NCBI GenBank assembly: GCA_009726135.1
Contig: WLIQ01000001.1
Span: 29,056-93,055 of the forward strand
DNA: 64,000 nt
From: Actinomycetota bacterium
GTDB lineage: Bacteria > Actinomycetota > Actinomycetes > Nanopelagicales > Nanopelagicaceae
Direction: 5' to 3'
The position numbers were made by a program, and so were the translations under genes. The notes beneath the pieces are model-generated. The model had not been told where the DNA came from. It was given only the letters and a program-made list of their open reading frames with translations, and did no database searches. Shown one piece after another: positions 10,883 to 20,686 of the stretch (position 1 is its first letter; each line of letters starts with the position of its first letter).

Positions 10883-11891
10883 GTCGGTCCTCTGAAACAG
10901 AAGGTACAGGTGTGGAAGTACCAACTGGACCAGTGCGTCCGTTTACTCGCTTAGATAAAGCCTGCATCGCAGGTTCCTTTTCACGCAACTGCGCAAGAAC
11001 AGGAGGTGCGATGAAAATCGATGAGTAAGTACCAACGGCTAAGCCGATGAAAAGAGCTAACGAAAGATCTTTAAGTGTTCCAGCTCCCAGAAGACCCGCA
11101 CCAACAAAGAGGATAGAGCCAACAGGAAGCAGAGCAATCAATGATGTATTCATAGATCGAATGAGCGTCTGATTAACAGCCAAGTTAGTTGCCTGTGAAT
11201 ATGTGCTTTTGGAAGTTGACGTGATAGTCCGAGTGTTTTCACGGATCTTGTCGAAAACCACAACCGTGTCGTAAAGAGAATAACCAAGAATTGTTAGAAA
11301 ACCAATAACTGTTGCCGGTGTTACGTCGAAACCAACAAGTGCGTAAATTCCAACTGTAATGAAAACGTCATGGACAACTGCTGCAATTGCGGCCACTGCC
11401 ATTTTGGGTTCAAAGGCCATCGCCAGATAAAGCATTACGCAGATAAGGAATCCAAAGAGACCATAAAGTGCTTTGCGTGTAATTTCTTTACCCCATGAAG
11501 GCCCAACGATTTGCGTATCAATTGATTCAACTGGAACTGAAAATTTTGCTGCTAACGCATCTTGGACAGCGTTGTTTTGTGCAGTATCAAGTGCACCTGT
11601 TTGCACGCGAACCTTGTCGCTGCCAACAGTTTGGATAATTGACTCTCCGGGGATGCCAACCGCAGTAACTGCTGCACGAGCATCATCAACATTAGCCCCC
11701 ACCTTAGTTACAGTGAATGAGGAACCACCCTTAAATTCAATACCCAAGTGCAGACCCTGCATACTTAGTGCACCTATAGACAGCATGATGAATATTGCAG
11801 ATATCGCATACCAACGACGACGACGCCCAATAATTTCAATAGAAGTTTCACCACGGTAGAGACGTCCACCTAGACCTGAAATCTTTGACAT
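10842..11891 (-). CDS. secF: Protein translocase subunit SecF
   Basis: SecF, 349 residues, is an inner-membrane RND-family partner of SecD that uses the proton-motive force to assist Sec export. It shows one N-terminal membrane helix, the periplasmic-type domain beginning LGIEFKGGSSFTV (the FxGG signature), and five further membrane segments ending in a basic cytoplasmic tail (RGPRNQPKRKHRR). VVVFDKIRENTR is the conserved motif of the D4-D5 region. It starts 3 bases downstream of secD. Confidence 0.95.
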   Translation of the reverse strand: MSKISGLGGRLYRGETSIEIIGRRRRWYAISAIFIMLSIGALSMQGLHLGIEFKGGSSFTVTKVGANVDDARAAVTAVGIPGESIIQTVGSDKVRVQTGALDTAQNNAVQDALAAKFSVPVESIDTQIVGPSWGKEITRKALYGLFGFLICVMLYLAMAFEPKMAVAAIAAVVHDVFITVGIYALVGFDVTPATVIGFLTILGYSLYDTVVVFDKIRENTRTITSTSKSTYSQATNLAVNQTLIRSMNTSLIALLPVGSILFVGAGLLGAGTLKDLSLALFIGLAVGTYSSIFIAPPVLAQLREKEPAMQALSKRVNGRTGPVGTSTPVPSVSEDRRGPRNQPKRKHRR

Positions 11892-11894
11892 CGT

Positions 11895-13406
11895 TTATGC
11901 CTCCTCTGCAACTGGCAGTGTTCCAGTGCTCTTAGCCGATAGACCTGACAATGGGTGACCTGATGCAAAGAAAATCATCTTTGAAAGAATTGTCACTATT
12001 GGTTTTGTGAAGATAAAAACAACGATCAAGTCGATAAGCGTTGTTAACCCTAAAGTAAAGGCAAACCCACGAACGCCACCTACTGCGAAGAAATACAAAA
12101 GAACTGCAGCGATGATTGAAACAAAGTCAGCGACTAAGATTGTGCGTCGTGCACGACTCCACCCTGTTTCAACTGCGGTGCGCAGTGTTCGGCCTTCTCG
12201 AATTTCATCTCGAATTCGCTCGAAATAGATAATAAATGAGTCGGCAGTTACACCAATAGCCACAATAGCTCCGGCAATTCCTGCAAGAGTCAATGTAAAT
12301 CCGATCCACTTACCCAAAAGTAGGAAGAGTAGATAAACAAGTGAACCAGCTACAGCAAGTGAACCGACAGTTACAAGACCCAAGCCACGATAGTAGAGAA
12401 GTGAATAGAGAAGTACTAGTCCTAAACCAATTCCGCCTGCCAATAGTCCAGCATTGAGTTGGTCTGCTCCAAGTGTTGGAGAAACTTGTTGAACTTCACC
12501 ACGATCAAAAGCAAGTGGTAACGCACCATATTTCAAAACGTTCGCCAAATCCTGTGCCTCAAGTTGAGTGAAGTCTCCTGTGATCTGGACATTACCGGCT
12601 GGAATAGCGGCCAAAATTCGCGGAGCCGAAACAACTAAACCATCGAGCACAATTGCCACTTGATTAAGCGGTGCCGCTAGAGATGTAACTCGAGATGTTA
12701 GTGCGCCAAATGCTGTAGTTCCTTCGGAGTCAAAAGTAAGAGTGACTATCCATGAACTTCCGGCTTGAGTATCGAGCACTGACGCTGCCTTTGATACTTG
12801 ACGACCCAAAACTTCTGCTGGAGCTAAAATATATTTATTTCCGCCGGCGCGATCGCACCCAACAATAATGTCAGTTGGTGCATCTGAACCTGAACCCTGA
12901 AGATTTTCAGCCTTTGTACAATCTAAGGCTGCAAACTTTGCGTTTACTTCTGCAGATACCCCGGCTACTGGAGTTGCATTTGGATCAGCAACACCGGTTG
13001 AAGTAGCTGTTGCTAACACTTGGCGGAATCGAAGCTCTGCCGTTTGACCAACAAGCTCAACTACACGACGACCAGTGTCTCCAGGAACGGAGATCACAAT
13101 CTGGCGGTTAGTTCCACTTCCTTGTGCAGTAACTTCTGACTCAGCAACACCGAGTGAGTTAACACGTTGACGGATAATGGAGACTGCTTGATCAATTGCT
13201 TCATTAGTAACTTTTCCATTCTCCCCCGGCGCGATACGCGGTTGAAGAGTTACGGACGTTCCACCTCGAAGGTCAAGACCTAGACGTACTGCGGTTGCAC
13301 TTTGAACAAATACAAGACCGGTTAGCGCGATGAGTGCTAGAGCCAGAATTGCTAATGAACGTGCGGGACGGGCAGTCGTCTTTACTGGTTTAGTAGTTGT
13401 AGACAT
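11895..13406 (-). CDS. secD: Protein translocase subunit SecD
   Basis: SecD, 503 residues, with an N-terminal membrane helix, the LGLDLRGGTSVTL motif at the start of the first extracytoplasmic domain, a large P1-type domain, and the C-terminal five-helix membrane domain including ADSFIIYFERIRDEIREG. It acts with SecF in protein export. A TAGACT hexamer lies 8 bases before the ATG, so an internal promoter is possible between ruvB and secD. YajC, which commonly sits directly upstream of secD in Actinobacteria, is absent here. Confidence 0.95.
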   Translation of the reverse strand: MSTTTKPVKTTARPARSLAILALALIALTGLVFVQSATAVRLGLDLRGGTSVTLQPRIAPGENGKVTNEAIDQAVSIIRQRVNSLGVAESEVTAQGSGTNRQIVISVPGDTGRRVVELVGQTAELRFRQVLATATSTGVADPNATPVAGVSAEVNAKFAALDCTKAENLQGSGSDAPTDIIVGCDRAGGNKYILAPAEVLGRQVSKAASVLDTQAGSSWIVTLTFDSEGTTAFGALTSRVTSLAAPLNQVAIVLDGLVVSAPRILAAIPAGNVQITGDFTQLEAQDLANVLKYGALPLAFDRGEVQQVSPTLGADQLNAGLLAGGIGLGLVLLYSLLYYRGLGLVTVGSLAVAGSLVYLLFLLLGKWIGFTLTLAGIAGAIVAIGVTADSFIIYFERIRDEIREGRTLRTAVETGWSRARRTILVADFVSIIAAVLLYFFAVGGVRGFAFTLGLTTLIDLIVVFIFTKPIVTILSKMIFFASGHPLSGLSAKSTGTLPVAEEA

Positions 13407-13417
13407 AGAGCCAGAGT

Positions 13418-14464
13418 CTAGGCGTCAGGCGCTGGCGTGTCGAAAAGGGTCCCTGGTTGAGCAGGTGGTGTTCGTCCTATATGAGCAAAGCCTGCAGCCG
13501 TTGCCACTCTTCCACGCGGGGTTCTGGCCATTAAACCGTTGCGAACTAAAAATGGTTCAGCCACAGCTTCTACTGTTTCAATCTCTTCGCCAACTGCAAT
13601 CGCTAACGTTGAAAGACCGACCGGACCACCGTTAAAGCGCTCAACAAGGGCGGTCAAAACGCCTCTATCTAATCGATCCAACCCCATTTGATCTACTTCA
13701 TACATCTCCAACGCAGCTCTGGCATCGGTAAGTGAGATCGATGATGCCCCGTGAACTTGTCCATAATCTCGTACACGTCGAAGCAATCGATTAGCGATTC
13801 GAGGGGTTCCGCGAGATCGCCCTGAGACTTCAGTAATTGCATCTTTGTGAATATCAATATCCAATAATTGGGCACTTCGCGTAATCACTTGAGCTAACTC
13901 TGAGTCGTCATAAAAATCTAAATGCGCAGTGAAACCAAAACGATCCCGTAAGGGACTTGGAAGCAGGCCGGCTCGAGTTGTAGCTCCTACTAAAGTGAAA
14001 TGCGGAAGCTGCAAAGGAATCGCGGTAGCCCCCGGGCCCTTACCAACAACTACGTCGACGCGAAAATCCTCCATAGCAAGATAGAGAAGTTCTTCAGCAG
14101 GTCGCGGCAATCTATGAATTTCATCAAGAAAAAGAATTTCACCTTCAACAAGAGAAGAAAGAATCGCCGCTAAGTCACCTGCATGCGTAATAGCTGGCCC
14201 GCTAGTGATGCGAATAGGTGCCTGCATTTCACTAGCCAAAATTAGGGCCAACGTAGTTTTACCTAATCCCGGCGGACCGGAAAGCAAAATATGATCTGCT
14301 GGTGTTTTACGATGACGCGCAGCAGTTAATAGAACGTCAATCTGTTCCCGAACGCGGTGTTGACCAATGAAATCCTTGAGTGTTTTAGGACGAAGCGCTT
14401 GTTCCAATGCAGACTCTTCACCCTTTACATTCGAGGCAACTAGGCGCTCTTCTTTTTCAGCCAC
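13418..14464 (-). CDS. ruvB: Holliday junction branch migration ATPase RuvB
   Basis: RuvB, 348 residues, is the AAA+ motor that drives branch migration with RuvA. Walker A is GPPGLGKTT, Walker B LDEIHR, the sensor-1 region GATTRAGLL, and a winged-helix C-terminal domain follows ([17 protein letters not shown]). I place the start at GTG 14464: GGAAAGAG lies 5 bases upstream and the start forms a GTGGCTGA overlap with the ruvA stop. A second in-frame GTG at 14479 would add five residues but would place its start codon inside this ribosome-binding site. Confidence 0.95.
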   Translation of the reverse strand: MAEKEERLVASNVKGEESALEQALRPKTLKDFIGQHRVREQIDVLLTAARHRKTPADHILLSGPPGLGKTTLALILASEMQAPIRITSGPAITHAGDLAAILSSLVEGEILFLDEIHRLPRPAEELLYLAMEDFRVDVVVGKGPGATAIPLQLPHFTLVGATTRAGLLPSPLRDRFGFTAHLDFYDDSELAQVITRSAQLLDIDIHKDAITEVSGRSRGTPRIANRLLRRVRDYGQVHGASSISLTDARAALEMYEVDQMGLDRLDRGVLTALVERFNGGPVGLSTLAIAVGEEIETVEAVAEPFLVRNGLMARTPRGRVATAAGFAHIGRTPPAQPGTLFDTPAPDA

Positions 14465-15071
14465 GTGAACTCTTTCCACTGGCTAACGCCAATTTGAGCA
14501 GTTCACTTAAATTCAGCTTTGCAGGATCAGCATCATTTGCATGCAAATCATTTACAACAGAACTAATTGCGCTATCAGATTCCTTTGGTGAAAAGCCAAG
14601 AGAGACAAGTGCGCTAGTTAACTGCTCACGCCAAGGTGGTTGATGGCCCTTATACGTTCCACCACTGGATAAATCACTGAGCTTGCCTTTTAACTCCAAA
14701 ATCATTCGTTGTGCGCCTTTTTTACCAATGCCAGGTACTCGTTCGATTGCCGACGTATCCTCCTGAGAAATTGCGCGGGCTAGATCTTCAGGAGTTAACG
14801 CCCCCATGATTGAGAGAGCGACTTTCGGCCCCACCCCAGAAACAGTTTGCACAAGCTCAAAAAGATTTCGAACTTCTTCAGTCAAAAATCCGAACAAAGT
14901 TAATGAATCTTCCCGTACAACTAACGAAGTGTAAAAAGTTGATTGTGATCCCAGCGCAACATTGGCACTTGTTTGGGGGTTGATTAAAACACTTAACCCA
15001 ACTCCCCCAACCTCGATGATCAATTTCTCAGATGACAAGGATCGAATTGTGCCTGTAAGAGTAGAAATCAT
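14457..15071 (-). CDS. ruvA: Holliday junction branch migration protein RuvA
   Basis: RuvA, 204 residues, is the junction-binding tetramer that loads RuvB. The N-terminal OB fold ([21 protein letters not shown]) precedes two helix-hairpin-helix motifs ([14 protein letters not shown] and [17 protein letters not shown]) and a C-terminal three-helix RuvB-binding domain ([19 protein letters not shown]). It abuts ruvC with no spacer and overlaps ruvB by 8 bases, so the ruvCAB genes are translationally coupled. Confidence 0.96.
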   Translation of the reverse strand: MISTLTGTIRSLSSEKLIIEVGGVGLSVLINPQTSANVALGSQSTFYTSLVVREDSLTLFGFLTEEVRNLFELVQTVSGVGPKVALSIMGALTPEDLARAISQEDTSAIERVPGIGKKGAQRMILELKGKLSDLSSGGTYKGHQPPWREQLTSALVSLGFSPKESDSAISSVVNDLHANDADPAKLNLSELLKLALASGKSSRG

Positions 15072-15608
15072 TTATCCACGCAGTTTTCGTAAACGTGACT
15101 TTTCCGCTTCGACAGCTTGATTGATCCGAGCCGTTGCCCCACCACGCCATATATTACAAATTGCAAGAGCTAGTGCATCAGTTGCATCTACGGGCTTTGG
15201 AATGCTTTCAAGATTAAGAATCTTTTGCACCATCTGCGCTACTTGTGCTTTATTGGCACGACCTGATCCAGAGACCGCCGCTTTGACTTCACTGGGGGTG
15301 TGCATCATGACTGGTATTCCAGCCTTGGCAGCAATGAGTAAGGCGACGCCTGCGGCTTGACCAGTACCCATAACGGTTCGAACATTGTGTTGAGCAAATA
15401 CTCGCTCAACTGCGATTACATCTGGGTTATAAAGAGTGATCCACTCATTTAAGCTTTTATCTAATTCAAGCAGACGGTTTTCAAGTGCCATATCCGATGG
15501 AGTCATTACTACTCCGACACCCACAATCTTTAAAGGGGAACCAGCAACACCTTCAACGATTCCAATACCGCAGCGCGTTAGCCCAGGATCAATACCTAGT
15601 ACGCGCAT
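15072..15608 (-). CDS. ruvC: Crossover junction endodeoxyribonuclease RuvC
   Basis: RuvC, 178 residues, cuts Holliday junctions. The catalytic acidic residues are visible in [10 protein letters not shown] near the N terminus, [20 protein letters not shown] in the middle and [12 protein letters not shown] towards the end. A ribosome-binding site (AGGTGG) lies just upstream of the ATG. The upstream 63-base spacer to the YebC gene contains a TAGGCT -10 hexamer, so ruvC probably heads the ruvCAB transcript. Confidence 0.96.
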   Translation of the reverse strand: MRVLGIDPGLTRCGIGIVEGVAGSPLKIVGVGVVMTPSDMALENRLLELDKSLNEWITLYNPDVIAVERVFAQHNVRTVMGTGQAAGVALLIAAKAGIPVMMHTPSEVKAAVSGSGRANKAQVAQMVQKILNLESIPKPVDATDALALAICNIWRGGATARINQAVEAEKSRLRKLRG

Positions 15609-15646
15609 CGCCAGCCACCTATTCCTCTTCTTATGTGCAAGTTTCT

Positions 15647-15652
15647 AGCCTA
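15647..15652 (-). promoter_or_regulatory. Putative -10 element of the ruvCAB operon
   Basis: TAGGCT on the minus strand, about 38 bases before the ruvC ATG, in the only sizeable spacer of this block. The predicted leader is roughly 30 bases and carries the AGGTGG ribosome-binding site. The -35 element is not clear. Confidence 0.35.
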
Positions 15653-15671
15653 GGCCTTAACTCAGACGAAG

Positions 15672-16424
15672 CTATTCCAGGCTCGCCATAACCTCGTCTG
15701 AAACATCAAAATTGCTATAGACATTTTGTACATCATCTAGCTCTTCGATTGCATCGATGAGTTCAAATACCTTCTTGGCACCCTCTGCATCTAGCGGAAT
15801 AGACATCGATGGCAGGAATGAAGAGTCCGCAGATTCATAATCAATTCCCGCGCTTTGTAGGGCGGTTCGAACTTGTACTAAATCAACTGGCTCGCACACA
15901 ACCTCAAAAGATTCACCCAGATCATTGACTTCATCAGCCCCGGCATCTAGAACAGTTTCTAAAACTTTATCCTCTGTTAATCCATCAACTTTGTTGAGGA
16001 TTATGACGCCTTTACGGTTGAACAAATATGACACTGAACCAAGATCTGCCATCGATCCCCCGTTACGGGTAACTGCCACTTTGATTTCAGAGGCTGAGCG
16101 ATTTCGATTATCAGATAAACATTCAATCATGATTGCAACGCCATTTGGGCCATAGCCCTCATACATAATTGTAATCCAGTCTTTTGCTCCAGCTTCAAGA
16201 CCTGCACCGCGCTTTATCGCACGATCAATATTATCTGCGGGCATTGACGATTTCTTTGCCTTAGTCACAGCGTCAAAAAGCGTTGGATTGCCTTCCATGT
16301 CAGCTCCACCATTGCGTGCTGCAACTTCAATTGCACGAATCTGCTTTGCGAAAACTTTGGCACGACGACTATCGATAATCGCCTTCTTGTGCTTGGTCGT
16401 CGCCCACTTGGAATGGCCGGACAT
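15672..16424 (-). CDS. YebC/PmpR family transcriptional/translational regulator
   Basis: A 250-residue YebC/TACO1-family protein starting [21 protein letters not shown], the diagnostic N terminus. Also present are the [12 protein letters not shown] and [14 protein letters not shown] motifs and a very acidic C-terminal domain ([18 protein letters not shown]). Family members act either as transcription regulators or as translation factors that relieve stalling at proline runs; which applies here cannot be read from sequence. It sits between pdxT and ruvC, the conserved actinobacterial order. Confidence 0.93.
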   Translation of the reverse strand: MSGHSKWATTKHKKAIIDSRRAKVFAKQIRAIEVAARNGGADMEGNPTLFDAVTKAKKSSMPADNIDRAIKRGAGLEAGAKDWITIMYEGYGPNGVAIMIECLSDNRNRSASEIKVAVTRNGGSMADLGSVSYLFNRKGVIILNKVDGLTEDKVLETVLDAGADEVNDLGESFEVVCEPVDLVQVRTALQSAGIDYESADSSFLPSMSIPLDAEGAKKVFELIDAIEELDDVQNVYSNFDVSDEVMASLE

Positions 16425-16459
16425 GGCTTACACCTTCAATCTAGTCTGCGCGAATGAAC

Positions 16460-17056
16460 TTACTTTACCTTCTCTAATGCAGGCTTTGCCACTTCCTCAA
16501 TAAAGTATCGGTGGATTCGATGATCTCCAGTTAGTTCAGGATGAAAAGATGTAGCTAAAAGGTGATCCGAGCGCACGGCCACGGGATGCGCATCAACTGA
16601 TGCCAGTACTTTAACTCCAGGACCAATTTGTTCCACCCATGGTGCGCGGATAAATACGGCCTTAATTAAATCCGCCGATCCATCAGCGAAGGTAATGTCA
16701 GATTCGAATGAGTCCACTTGGCGCCCAAAAGCATTTCTGCGCACAGTGATATCTAAACCACCAAAAGTTTTTTGACCTTCTTTAGCATCGAGAATGGAAT
16801 CAGCTAACAAAATCATTCCGGCACATGAGCCGTAAACCGGCATGCCTGAAGAAATTCGAGTTCTGATCGGTTCAAGCAGGCCAAATATTTCTGCTAACTG
16901 GGCAATCGTTGTTGACTCTCCCCCAGGCAAAACCAGCGCATCAACTTCGGCTAACTCACTCGGACGTCGAACTTGCACGGGGTCAATGCCGCAAGCAATT
17001 AATGCGCTCAGATGTTCGCGCACATCACCTTGGAGGGCGAGAACTCCGACCTTCAT
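16460..17056 (-). CDS. pdxT: Pyridoxal 5'-phosphate synthase glutaminase subunit PdxT
   Basis: PdxT, 198 residues, is the glutamine amidotransferase that feeds ammonia to PdxS for de novo pyridoxal phosphate synthesis. The class I triad is visible: the nucleophile in [10 protein letters not shown] (about residue 77) and the HPE of [13 protein letters not shown] near the C terminus, plus the GGESTT motif. The start is the ATG of [11 protein letters not shown], the family's standard N terminus, 13 bases after the pdxS stop; a longer in-frame reading would run back into pdxS. Confidence 0.96.
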   Translation of the reverse strand: MKVGVLALQGDVREHLSALIACGIDPVQVRRPSELAEVDALVLPGGESTTIAQLAEIFGLLEPIRTRISSGMPVYGSCAGMILLADSILDAKEGQKTFGGLDITVRRNAFGRQVDSFESDITFADGSADLIKAVFIRAPWVEQIGPGVKVLASVDAHPVAVRSDHLLATSFHPELTGDHRIHRYFIEEVAKPALEKVK

Positions 17057-17069
17057 GAGGTTCTCGAAA

Positions 17070-17957
17070 CTACCAACCGCGATCGGCAAGACGATGAGGT
17101 GCTGGAAGATCGGCAACGTTGATTCCAACCATCGCTTCACCTAATCCGCGAGATGCATCAGCAACAACCTTTGCATCATTCCAAAACGTCGTTGCCTTGA
17201 CACAGGCAGCTGCGCGTTGCGCTGGATTTCCAGATTTGAAGATTCCTGAACCAATGAATACTCCGTCGGCCCCCATTGCCATCATTAACGCTGCATCTGC
17301 TGGAGTTGCAATTCCACCGGCTGTAAATAGAACTACTGGAAGTTTTCCAGTTTGAGCAACTTCTTTAACTAATTCATATGGGGCTTGTAGTTCTTTAGCG
17401 GCAACATAGAGTTCATCTTCGCGCATTGAAGATAGACGGCGAATTTCTCCGCCAATTTTGCGCATGTGCTGCATCGCATTAGATACATCTCCAGTGCCAG
17501 CTTCACCCTTTGAACGAATCATTGCTGCACCTTCATTGATGCGTCGCAAAGCTTCGCCAAGATTTGTTGCGCCACAAACGAAAGGAATAGTGAAATCCCA
17601 CTTATCGATGTGGTTTTCATAATCAGCTGGAGTCAAGACTTCGGATTCATCAATGTAATCAACACCAAGTGATTGCAAAACCTGTGCTTCGACGAAATGC
17701 CCAATACGCGCTTTTGCCATAACTGGAATTGACACTGCAGCTTGGATTTTTTCGATCATGTCAGGATCAGACATCCGAGCAACTCCGCCTTGTGCACGAA
17801 TATCTGCAGGCACGCGCTCTAACGCCATAACGGCAACTGCGCCAGCATCTTCGGCAATCTTTGCTTGTTCGGCGTTAACGACATCCATGATGACGCCGCC
17901 CTTGAGCATCTCTGCCATGCCGCGCTTAACTCTGCCTGTGCCTTTTACTTCTGACAT
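17070..17957 (-). CDS. pdxS: Pyridoxal 5'-phosphate synthase subunit PdxS
   Basis: PdxS, 295 residues, is the (beta/alpha)8 synthase that assembles PLP from ribose 5-phosphate, glyceraldehyde 3-phosphate and ammonia. Typical stretches are [40 protein letters not shown] (with the second catalytic lysine region) and [14 protein letters not shown]. It is followed by pdxT and preceded by a 38-base spacer that holds a 6-bp hairpin after the DUF3048 gene. PdxST is the deoxyxylulose-independent route normal in Actinobacteria. Confidence 0.97.
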   Translation of the reverse strand: MSEVKGTGRVKRGMAEMLKGGVIMDVVNAEQAKIAEDAGAVAVMALERVPADIRAQGGVARMSDPDMIEKIQAAVSIPVMAKARIGHFVEAQVLQSLGVDYIDESEVLTPADYENHIDKWDFTIPFVCGATNLGEALRRINEGAAMIRSKGEAGTGDVSNAMQHMRKIGGEIRRLSSMREDELYVAAKELQAPYELVKEVAQTGKLPVVLFTAGGIATPADAALMMAMGADGVFIGSGIFKSGNPAQRAAACVKATTFWNDAKVVADASRGLGEAMVGINVADLPAPHRLADRGW

Positions 17958-17979
17958 TGCCTATTTACTCGCCTTCGCT

Positions 17980-17995
17980 GATGTAGGGGTACATC
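17980..17995 (-). other. Short hairpin between the DUF3048 gene and pdxS
   Basis: GATGTA and TACATC form a perfect 6-bp stem with a four-base loop, immediately after the DUF3048 stop codon and 22 bases before the pdxS ATG. There is no U-run after it, so it is not a standard terminator. It could be an operator or an mRNA-stability stem for pdxST. Confidence 0.35.
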
Positions 17996-19012
17996 CTACT
18001 TTGTCTTTGATGGCTCCGCGCTCGCAGATAAATAGGTGAAATCAGGCTCGGTATCGGTTAACGCCACCCACACTTGCCCAGGTGCAAATTTAATTTCGCT
18101 TCCATCCAGCAAAGTCCATTGTGTTCCGGCCTCGGCTGAAGCCCTGTTCCACAGCGCAGGAAAAGTTTTCCCACCGCGCAAGATATATCCACGACCACTA
18201 CCAACCGTTTGTGAAAATGGTGTTACTCCGCCAACTTTGTCGTGGTATTCCGAATCAGTAATTGTAACCAACTGGATAACTAGAGTTGTCGGACCTAGAG
18301 TTTTTCCAGATTCTGCAACATCAGGCATGGAGTTAAAGTCCAACAACCAACGGTTCTCTACATGTGACCACGTGGCCAAGTATTTTGCGGCTGGCCAACG
18401 CATCATCACCATTTGTGTTGGCTTGCCACCTTCTGGTGCTTCACCAAAGCTCCATCCAACGTTATTGGATGAGGTTACTTGGTAGTTCTTTTCAACTATC
18501 TTGGCCATTAAAAGATCTGCACGCAAAACCATTGCAAATGGTGGGGTGCGATTTGGATCTGTTGTGTAAATAGAAGATGATTGAGATTGCCCACCAAGAT
18601 TTTCTAGATACGCTCCCTGTATTACTGGAAGAAGTTTTTTCTGCGCTCCACTAAATGCGAAGGCAACTCGACCGTATTGACGTAAAATATCAATATCTGA
18701 AATTCGAGCGCTCCGAACCGGACCTATGCGCATAGGGATTGAGGACGAGAATATTGCTGCCAACCGAGTCAATCCACCCTCTACTTGCTCGATGTAAATT
18801 ACATCTGCATCTTCTAGCCCGATTTGAGGATGTGCCGAATTTGTGTCGTCAATTTTCACTGCGAGAACGGGGCCATTAACTCCTGCACGACCACTGAGTA
18901 CATTTGTCTCTACAACCTTAGGTTTGGCTTTTGAAACGACGTTGGCCACCGAAGAGCAGCCACTGAGAAGGATGAGTGCCAGAAACGCTGCAGTTGAACG
19001 TTTAAAGAACAT
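17996..19012 (-). CDS. DUF3048 domain-containing lipoprotein
   Basis: A 338-residue exported protein. The N terminus MFFKRSTAAFLALILLSGC ends in a clear lipobox (LSGC), so it should be lipid-anchored on the outer face of the membrane. The mature part resembles the DUF3048/YerB family (APVVKIDN-like segment seen here as GPVLAVKIDDTNSAHPQIG, then RIGPVRSARISDIDILRQYG). The family's function is unknown. I chose the ATG at 19012 because it gives a compact lipoprotein signal; ATG 19027 would add five residues. Either start overlaps the LemA-like gene. Confidence 0.8.
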   Translation of the reverse strand: MFFKRSTAAFLALILLSGCSSVANVVSKAKPKVVETNVLSGRAGVNGPVLAVKIDDTNSAHPQIGLEDADVIYIEQVEGGLTRLAAIFSSSIPMRIGPVRSARISDIDILRQYGRVAFAFSGAQKKLLPVIQGAYLENLGGQSQSSSIYTTDPNRTPPFAMVLRADLLMAKIVEKNYQVTSSNNVGWSFGEAPEGGKPTQMVMMRWPAAKYLATWSHVENRWLLDFNSMPDVAESGKTLGPTTLVIQLVTITDSEYHDKVGGVTPFSQTVGSGRGYILRGGKTFPALWNRASAEAGTQWTLLDGSEIKFAPGQVWVALTDTEPDFTYLSASAEPSKTK

Positions 19013-19505
19013 CAGATTCAAACTCATAAGTAACAGGCAGTGGCGCTGTCCCTGCCAATCTAAAAACTTTTACTACAAACTTACGACGCACCATTTGTGT
19101 TGACGAAACTGCATCAGTGTGAATTGAAATAGCTATCCGGATTTTTGACGTTAAAACAGAAAGCTCCTGAAGTAGAGCTTGCTCTGGCGCACTTGCATGG
19201 GGCAGCCCATCTGCGATTAGCAGCCCAAGTGCGCCGGATAAACCACTTTCAGCCATAGAACGATTTTCAACATCTGCATCACGAGCCTGATAAGCAGCAC
19301 CAGTTAACAACATAGAACTGGCGGGATCTGCCAAATCACTATGGGCTATTTCAAGGGCTATAGCCGCGCGCTTTTGCAACAACACATCTAAATTCGCCCA
19401 ACTCGTTTCAACACGATGATGCAAGCGGTCTAAACGTGTTGCCGAAAAAGAGAGGTACCAAATACCTAAAAGAATCAAAAAAGAAAATGTCAGCAGATTT
19501 TTCAC
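19002..19505 (-). CDS. LemA-like single-pass membrane protein
   Basis: A 167-residue protein with one N-terminal membrane helix (about residues 4-20) followed by a helical domain. The segment ATRLDRLHHRVETSWANLDVLLQKR resembles the start of the LemA fold (a pattern of RNxV..AW.xIDVxLKRR), but the protein is shorter and the likeness is by eye only. It starts on a GTG that overlaps the pimA stop codon (GTGA), and it overlaps the DUF3048 gene. Its position at the end of the PIM operon suggests an envelope role. No function is established. Confidence 0.6.
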   Translation of the reverse strand: MKNLLTFSFLILLGIWYLSFSATRLDRLHHRVETSWANLDVLLQKRAAIALEIAHSDLADPASSMLLTGAAYQARDADVENRSMAESGLSGALGLLIADGLPHASAPEQALLQELSVLTSKIRIAISIHTDAVSSTQMVRRKFVVKVFRLAGTAPLPVTYEFESDVL

Positions 19506-20686
19506 TTCTTCTCCTCATCGCGTGAAAGGAAACGTCCCCAAGCACGTCCGTCAGAACTAAGAGAAACACCTTGCCCGCCGACGATAGCCATCTCATAAAT
19601 CGAAAGAATTTGCTCGGCTACAACATCCCAATCAAATAATTGTGAACGAATTTTTCCAGCAGCAGCTAATGTTTTTCTCTTTGACTCATCACGCAATAGG
19701 TCGATAACTACTTTGGCCAATTCTGTAGAATTCTCGGATTCAAATAGCGCACCAAATTCTCCGCCACCTAAAAGTGAATCAAAAGCTGGAATATCACTTG
19801 CCACCACACATGCACCACCAGCTAGAGCTTCAGCCAAAATGATCCCAAAAGATTCTCCACCCGTATTGGGCGCGACATAGAGCGAGACCGAAGACATGAA
19901 ATCAGCCTTTTCTTTCTCTGAGATTTTCCCAAGGAATTCGAATCGATCGCGAAGTTGAGGGTCAATCTCTTTTTCGAAATCTTTAGAATCTCCAGGGCCT
20001 GCCACAAAAACCTTCACATCTGGTGCAAATCGAGCAATTATGGGAAGTGCATCAACTAAAACCTGCAGCCCTTTACGAGGTTCTTCAAATCGCCCGATAA
20101 AACCGATGGTATTTCCTGACCACTTTTGCTGTGCGACTCCATCTGAATATCGCTTGGCATAGATGCCGTTAGGGATAACAACAGCATCTGTTTCAAGATG
20201 ATCTGTAAGAGTTAAACGAGCCGCCTCGGAAACTGCAATGCGCGCGGAAAGTTTTTCAATTGCTGGCTCCAAAATTGGCCCAATAGCAAAAATAACTTTT
20301 TGACGTTTTGCGGCTGCATGAAAAGTCCCAACCATGGGACCTTCAGCTGCCCAACAAGCCAAGAGCGAAATGGATGGAATTGCAGGTTCGTGTAAGTGGA
20401 GTAAATCAAAATCTCCACTTCCGATCCACTGGCGCACTCTGGCATAAGCAATCGGACCAAAAAGAACTCGTGCAACTGCGCCGTTGTAAGGAATCGAAAT
20501 TGGTTTACCGGCGCTCACCACATAGTCGGGCAATTTCTCATCATCTAAAGCTGGCGCTAATACAGAAACAGTGTGGCCGGATACAATCAAGAATTCCGCC
20601 AAATCACGAACATGGTTTTGCACCCCACCTGGCGTATCCCAGCCATACGGACAAACTATTCCGATTTTTAGCTTCTTAGTGAGCAT
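19502..20686 (-). CDS. pimA: GT4 glycosyltransferase, probable phosphatidylinositol alpha-mannosyltransferase PimA
   Basis: A 394-residue GT-B fold enzyme. The N-terminal half begins KIGIVCPYGWDTPGGVQNHVRDLAE, the nucleotide-sugar half has GFIGRFEEPRKGLQVLVDAL and the E-x7-E motif region NTGGESFGIILAEALAGG. With pgsA and the acyltransferase next to it, the natural assignment is PimA, which transfers the first mannose from GDP-mannose to phosphatidylinositol at the cytoplasmic face of the membrane. A one-base overlap (TAATG) links it to the upstream acyltransferase gene. Confidence 0.88.
   Translation of the reverse strand: MLTKKLKIGIVCPYGWDTPGGVQNHVRDLAEFLIVSGHTVSVLAPALDDEKLPDYVVSAGKPISIPYNGAVARVLFGPIAYARVRQWIGSGDFDLLHLHEPAIPSISLLACWAAEGPMVGTFHAAAKRQKVIFAIGPILEPAIEKLSARIAVSEAARLTLTDHLETDAVVIPNGIYAKRYSDGVAQQKWSGNTIGFIGRFEEPRKGLQVLVDALPIIARFAPDVKVFVAGPGDSKDFEKEIDPQLRDRFEFLGKISEKEKADFMSSVSLYVAPNTGGESFGIILAEALAGGACVVASDIPAFDSLLGGGEFGALFESENSTELAKVVIDLLRDESKRKTLAAAGKIRSQLFDWDVVAEQILSIYEMAIVGGQGVSLSSDGRAWGRFLSRDEEKK

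Noticed and set aside
16460-17140. Longer pdxT start inside pdxS
   Set aside because: The extra 28 residues have no counterpart in PdxT, whose standard start [11 protein letters not shown] is present with normal spacing.
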